Shown here one piece after another: positions 61,201 to 64,000 of a stretch of 64,000 bases of DNA (position 1 is its first letter; every line of letters starts with the position of its first letter). The position numbers and the translations under genes were made by a program. This DNA is from Opisthocomus hoazin (Eukaryota; Chordata; Aves; Opisthocomiformes; Opisthocomidae): assembly GCF_030867145.1 (NCBI RefSeq), contig NC_134436.1, positions 5,146,001 to 5,210,000 on the forward strand, written 5' to 3'. Under the pieces are notes generated by a model. It was not told the DNA's origin. It worked only from the letters and a program-made list of their open reading frames with translations, and made no database searches.

Positions 61201-63055
61201 TAAAGTTTCTTGAAAGCATGAATGTACTAATGTTGTTTAAACAAACAGTTGGGAGAATTTTTAATACAGACAATTTTTTTTCGTGAGATTTAATGATGTA
61301 TGCATGGCAAAAAAACTCCAAATTGCATCATGAGGGAGATACCTGAACAAGAGAGTCTTATGGTGAGAAAGATGAGATAATTTTATGCCTGATCTGAAAA
61401 TAAATGTAAAGCACAACTAATAAATTCACAGATTATATTACTTTTGATGGAATGATGAATAGAAATTGTGTTTGCCATAGCGATCTTGCTTGTTGGGTGA
61501 GTGGGGCTTGTTCAGATAAAATACATTTTAATACAGCCAGAGGGGAATTGTTTATCTGGGAATAGTGAGGCTGCAGCTGAAACATAGGCCATGGCTTCAT
61601 GTGCATTGTAAGACGGTGCAGGCGCTGCAAGAAGCAATCCTGCCTGTTGCTTACTCATTTCTGCCACTGTGGCAGCACAAAGGCTGGTGTAGCCATATAG
61701 GGCCAGGACTCAAAAGAGTTGGACCCCACCAAAAAGACTCTTTTTTCCCCTCATATTTGCTCCCTGCTCTGCAGCCGCACAGCTTGGGAGGGGGAGGGCA
61801 CAGCTGCTTCTTGTGTTACCAGCACTGGGTTGAAGTGATCCCAGCTTCAGAACCTGGTGTTAGGTGCCTGGTGGGATCCAGCTGCTTAGGGTGATTGAGG
61901 TTAAAAATAATTGGCCTTGGTCAGCCCTCGCCTGTTCGTCCTCTTTGCTGGAGGTCACTATCCTCTTAGAGTAGCTGGTGTAAATGCCTGTGTAATCACT
62001 TCCAGCACAATTCTATTAAGAGCAAGGTGGCTTAGCTTTTGCTGTAGATGTTTTTGGTAGATAATTCTGATTGAAACTGGTCGGATAGTGGCTGAACACG
62101 TGGTTGTGCCAGCGTATCTGAGGGCAGCGATGAGTGAGTGGGGCGCATTGGGGCGATAACCTAAGCCTGCATCCGATGCAGCCGGAATAGCATGTCTGAT
62201 CATCCCCTTGCGGAAGCAAAACTCTACCCAGGAAAGAAATTGCCTGGAAAAGGAGCTAGGGAGGCAAGAACCTAAGCGTGAGATCTTGGTGTGATGCCCT
62301 GGGCAGTGGGAATAGGGGCACAATACTGATACATGCAAACTAGGCAGTTATGAATTTGAATAAGGAGGCAATTTTACCTTTCCTGGAACACTGGTGAGAG
62401 GGTCCGCACTTCAATAACAATGTTGAAAATTCAGGAATAGTGGCAAAAAGTCATAAAATTAATCAATGCAGGCAGAAGAGTGCTTCAATTGAAAGACATG
62501 AACAGCGCGGTCTGTTTAGAATCACAGACAAGAATCAAGAGGGGTTGGTTAGTCGTGTCAGGACTGTCAAAAGGAGAATGCACTTTTCAGCAAAGAGGAA
62601 AAGAAGCCTAGAAGAGCCAGCGCCTGGGAGCAGAAACCGGATGTGTTTTAACTTGAAATGAAGCACAGAGGTTTAAAGCAGCGATTAAAAGTTGGTGAGA
62701 CAAACTCTCAGAAGCAGTGGGAGATTCTCTACCTATTGATGTCTTCAAATCAAGACTGGGGGCCTTTCTGGAGGAGGTGCATTAGCCAGCTGCAGGTGAC
62801 AGGACTGTATGCAGGTGGCATGTTGTCGCTTATACAAAGGTCAGGTCGGTCAGCATCCCTTCTGTCCTTAATGTGCCTTGGCTGGGCAGGTGATCAATCC
62901 TCTAGGAAAGCTGTGGAGTGGAGAGGATGGGAACAGGAGGAAGAGGTGAAGATACAGCATTGCTTAAACTTGCTTTTTTTTGTTCTTTTTTTAATGTAGG
63001 GGCGTTCCATATTGCCGAGAGCTCCAGCTTGGGGACAATTCTGTGCACGCCAAAG
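55193..63055 (+). CDS. DELE1: DELE1, first five exons (3' part outside or not found)
   Basis: DELE1 (KIAA0141, death ligand signal enhancer) is a mitochondrial protein. On mitochondrial stress it is cleaved by OMA1, reaches the cytosol and activates the eIF2-alpha kinase HRI, starting the integrated stress response. Five exons with GT-AG introns join in one frame for 180 codons: 55193-55299, 55440-55551, 55770-55890, 56282-56425 and 63000-63055. The N-terminus (MWRLLLGRGLGRCW) is Arg-rich without acidic residues, a typical mitochondrial targeting signal. Residues about 66-90 (VLEAVTWGALGALLLQLVRQ, then ISWL) match human DELE1 as I recall it ([20 protein letters not shown]). The middle part is Ser/Pro-rich, as in the family. 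The C-terminal SEL1/TPR repeats needed for HRI binding are not visible in this window, so the model is partial. Identification is firm for exons 1-3, good for exon 4 and moderate for exon 5. Confidence 0.85.
55343..55357 (+). repeat. G15 homopolymer in DELE1 intron 1
   Basis: A run of 15 G lies between ctgcagc and tcccgctgcc. It is inside a 140-bp intron, so sequencing or assembly errors in its length are likely. The length does not affect the reading frame because it is intronic. Confidence 0.9.
55440..55551 (+). CDS. DELE1: DELE1 exon 2
   Basis: The acceptor is tttggttgttttag and the donor is GTGAGA after ACC TGG (phase 0). It encodes an Arg/Gly-rich linker ending in LVPCHSVLEAVTW, which leads directly into the hydrophobic segment of exon 3. 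The conserved W at the junction aligns with the W of human 'AISWGTL'. Confidence 0.88.
55770..55890 (+). CDS. DELE1: DELE1 exon 3
   Basis: The acceptor is gcttttcctcag and the donor is CAGACAG|GTTAGC (phase 1). It encodes GALGALLLQLVRQISWLRS and then a basic, polar tail (LPDTRREPRSLWISV). The hydrophobic helix flanked by basic residues is the best-conserved part of the DELE1 N-terminal half and may serve membrane association inside mitochondria. Confidence 0.9.
56282..56425 (+). CDS. DELE1: DELE1 exon 4
   Basis: The acceptor is gcactctgtattgcag and the donor is GTATGT (phase 1). An alternative donor GTAGGT four bases earlier would end in phase 0. It encodes a Ser/Pro/Gly-rich low-complexity segment (PEASTSCPNGQQGSCF ... 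SQPWAEV). It is poorly conserved, but the frame stays open and joins exon 3 without a stop. Phase 1 was preferred because it gives the better exon 5 reading. Confidence 0.72.
   Translation, partial: WCLKPQPAVPMGSRGPASCRKGVRRLYRRIHPQASPQGKERASPGQK
56930..59110 (+). mobile_element. Long ancient CR1-type LINE in DELE1 intron
   Basis: Sense-oriented old CR1. Linker: ggccaacgcacggctacttg, gttggaagcaggaagcctgc, about 56,995-57,130. A less clear part at 57,220-57,610 could hold an insertion. Then aaactgataagtttaacagtgac (57,620), the RT core ctttggagaagtcaacaggcg with the following 'GDPVD'-like codons (57,970-58,010), caacacagtcatcagtgattt (58,205), and the C-terminal end ggaactcgttgctgcagg (58,870). 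The 3' UTR runs to tctgcccaagcatctacaac and tcagttgtcgg at about 59,095. Inactive. Confidence 0.82.
60741..60824 (+). other. Exon-like 84-bp open segment in DELE1 intron 4
   Basis: It is bounded by a good acceptor (ctctgctcccag) and a strong donor (aaacag|gtgagt). Its length is divisible by three and it is open in the phase-0 frame, reading GVLLFTAEGTYTMSLDC and onward to AAALKQ. I do not recognise it in DELE1. To be included, exon 4 would have to use its alternative phase-0 donor, and exon 5 would then be read in a different frame. More likely a cryptic or alternative exon, or chance. Confidence 0.25.
62440..62890 (+). mobile_element. Ancient CR1-type LINE, 3' terminal region
   Basis: It follows the ORF2 C-terminus and 3' UTR of an old CR1: ctattgatgtcttcaaatca, agactgggggcctttctgga (the 'VFKSRLDAFLE' block, 62,735-62,775), then cattagccagctgcaggtga and ggtcggtcagcatcccttct (the 'ggtcagactagatgatc' region). 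The upstream part is more decayed. It lies in the sense direction within DELE1 intron 4. Confidence 0.82.
63000..63055 (+). CDS. DELE1: DELE1 exon 5 (probable)
   Basis: It is preceded by a long polypyrimidine tract and aatgtag, and followed by AAAG|GTAAGC. Entered in phase 1 it reads GAFHIAESSSLGTILCTPK. This resembles the human DELE1 stretch GFLHASSSIES as I recall it, which lies in the Ser-rich region before the repeats. It leaves in phase 0. If the donor is not used, the frame runs on to a stop at 63,125-63,127 (…SAPEDASLQDDISV), giving a short alternative end. Confidence 0.55.
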
Positions 63056-63719
63056 GTAAGCTTTCCTTTTTCCCACCATCCGTCTGCACCTGAGGATGCT
63101 TCCCTACAGGACGACATCTCAGTGTGATCCCAACCACAGCCTGAGCAATCCACTTGCACACAGGACTGTTTTCTGCCCTGCATAGCTGGAGGCCAGGAGA
63201 AAGACATGATATGCTGCCCTGTGGTCTAGCCGGAGTAAAGTTCCAGGGACTATGAATTGGCATCCTGCTCCTTTAAGGTGTCTGGGTAACAGTGATGCTA
63301 GTAGAGAAGCACTGAAAGAAAATGGGAGTGGAAAAAAAAAATAACAAGAAAAAATCCTATCCGGTAGCACCAGTCTGTTCTTGTCTATTTGCATTTTGAT
63401 GCAATCTTTCACTAGATGATTACGCTCTGTTGCTATTTTGGCTTTTACCAGACAACCCATGACTGGAGAAGGTGGTGTCGCTCCTCCTAAAGCTGCAAAT
63501 CAGGACTGGCTCTTGTCTGTTATAGAGTGGAAGACACTTTGGGCTTGAAGAGGGTGCATCAGCTTGAGAGTCACAAGGCCGTAAATTATGTTATTGTTCT
63601 TGTGATTAAACCTGCTAATGCCTTGCATTTCACAGTCTTAGGTGCAGAGAATGCCGCATTTTAAAAATCAGTCAGCTGAGCAATTGCTCAAGGACAGTTT
63701 GAGCAGAATGGAGGTAAAT
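63056..63719. other. Intron or 3' UTR sequence, no exon recognised
   Basis: This stretch lies between the probable DELE1 exon 5 and the minus-strand coding segment. It should be DELE1 intron and/or the 3' UTR of the minus-strand gene. I find no SEL1-repeat coding exon in it. An A-rich run lies at about 63,330-63,341. Confidence 0.5.
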
Positions 63720-64000
63720 TCAGTATTTAGCAGAGTAGGATCCTCTCTTTGACATGGAAGTGACCTCTGCTCTCCCACCAGAAAGGTGTTCGCTTGGTCT
63801 GCCGAGTGGCTGAGTGTCGAGCTCCCCGTCTGGAGAGTTGCCACTTTCTGCAGGGCCCATAGGAAGACTCTCTAGCTCGTTCGTAGGTAGCAGGGCAGGT
63901 CTCAGGAGCTTCTCGGGAGACGAGGGGAGTTGGTCCATGTCTTGTGCTCTCATGAGCAGCTCCAAGTGCTGGCTGAGCAGTAAAGCTGTTGGGTGGCGAG
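63720..64000 (-). CDS. PCDH12: Terminal coding exon of a minus-strand gene, PCDH12-like tail (partial)
   Basis: The minus strand is open from the window edge (64,000) to a TGA at 63,720-63,722, 93 codons with no stop. Codons in the first half favour C/G at the third position, which looks coding. The peptide (TALLLSQHLELLMRAQDMDQ, then LPSSPEKLLRPALLPTNELE and a Ser/Gly-rich end ...GSYSAKY) resembles the end of human PCDH12 as I recall it (SSLLEMLLEQ...EALRRL, then a Ser-rich tail). PCDH12 is a vascular-endothelial protocadherin. Its cytoplasmic C-terminus lies in the last exon, and in human it is the convergent neighbour of DELE1. Similarity is modest and from memory. An unrelated gene or a chance ORF remains possible. 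Confidence 0.45.
   Translation of the reverse strand, partial: RHPTALLLSQHLELLMRAQDMDQLPSSPEKLLRPALLPTNELESLPMGPAESGNSPDGELDTQPLGRPSEHLSGGRAEVTSMSKRGSYSAKY

Larger units (their letters stand above)
56426..62999 (+). other. DELE1: DELE1 intron 4 (long)
   Basis: An intron of about 6.6 kb if exons 4 and 5 are joined directly. It contains an ancient CR1 (56,930-59,110), non-coding AT-rich sequence (59,111-60,740 and 60,825-62,440), a possible cryptic exon (60,741-60,824) and a second CR1 end (62,440-62,890). No SEL1/TPR-repeat coding exon is recognisable in it on the plus strand. Confidence 0.55.

Overview
This is vertebrate nuclear DNA, almost certainly from a bird. The window is dominated by CR1 LINE remnants. 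Two copies (7.6 kb and 24.6 kb) end in the typical avian CR1 3' tail with its repeated 8-mer (read here on the reverse strand as agaatcac/agaatcat). Many older copies can only be recognised from reverse-transcriptase motifs. The genuine exons are short, split by GT-AG introns, and start in a CpG island. Nothing bacterial is present: no operons, no CRISPR array, no rRNA or tRNA that I can recognise. I cannot name the species.

Layout. 0-11 kb: non-coding, moderately GC-rich, one young CR1. 11-26 kb: non-coding with several AT-rich, CpG-retaining blocks that look like conserved regulatory elements (hypothesis only), an old CR1 piece, a degenerate pyrimidine-rich tandem repeat (20.3-20.7 kb), a 170-bp imperfect inverted repeat (22.2-22.4 kb) and a second young CR1. 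26-54 kb: AT-rich sequence holding many ancient CR1 fragments in both orientations, including a copy of about 2.2 kb (33.6-35.8 kb). One of them (35.9-37.0 kb) appears to be split by an unidentified insert of roughly 350 bp. 54.5-55.7 kb: a strong CpG island and promoter. 55.19-63.06 kb, plus strand: the first five recognisable coding exons (180 codons) of DELE1, the mitochondrial stress messenger that acts on the kinase HRI. Intron 4 carries an old CR1 of about 2.2 kb and a second CR1 3' end. 63.72-64.00 kb, minus strand: an open coding segment, running off the window edge, that resembles the cytoplasmic C-terminus of PCDH12. From memory, PCDH12 is DELE1's tail-to-tail neighbour in human.

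How it fits together. In human, the gene order PCDH1 - DELE1 - PCDH12 has a long gene-poor interval upstream of DELE1. The 55 kb of gene-free sequence here fits that interval. The main puzzle is that DELE1's SEL1/TPR-repeat exons are not visible before the PCDH12-like 3' end. Either the two genes overlap in this genome, or one of the two assignments is wrong. I did not find a new multi-gene system. The best leads are the DELE1/PCDH12 arrangement, an out-of-frame upstream ORF overlapping the DELE1 start, the 22.3-kb hairpin and the candidate conserved non-coding blocks.
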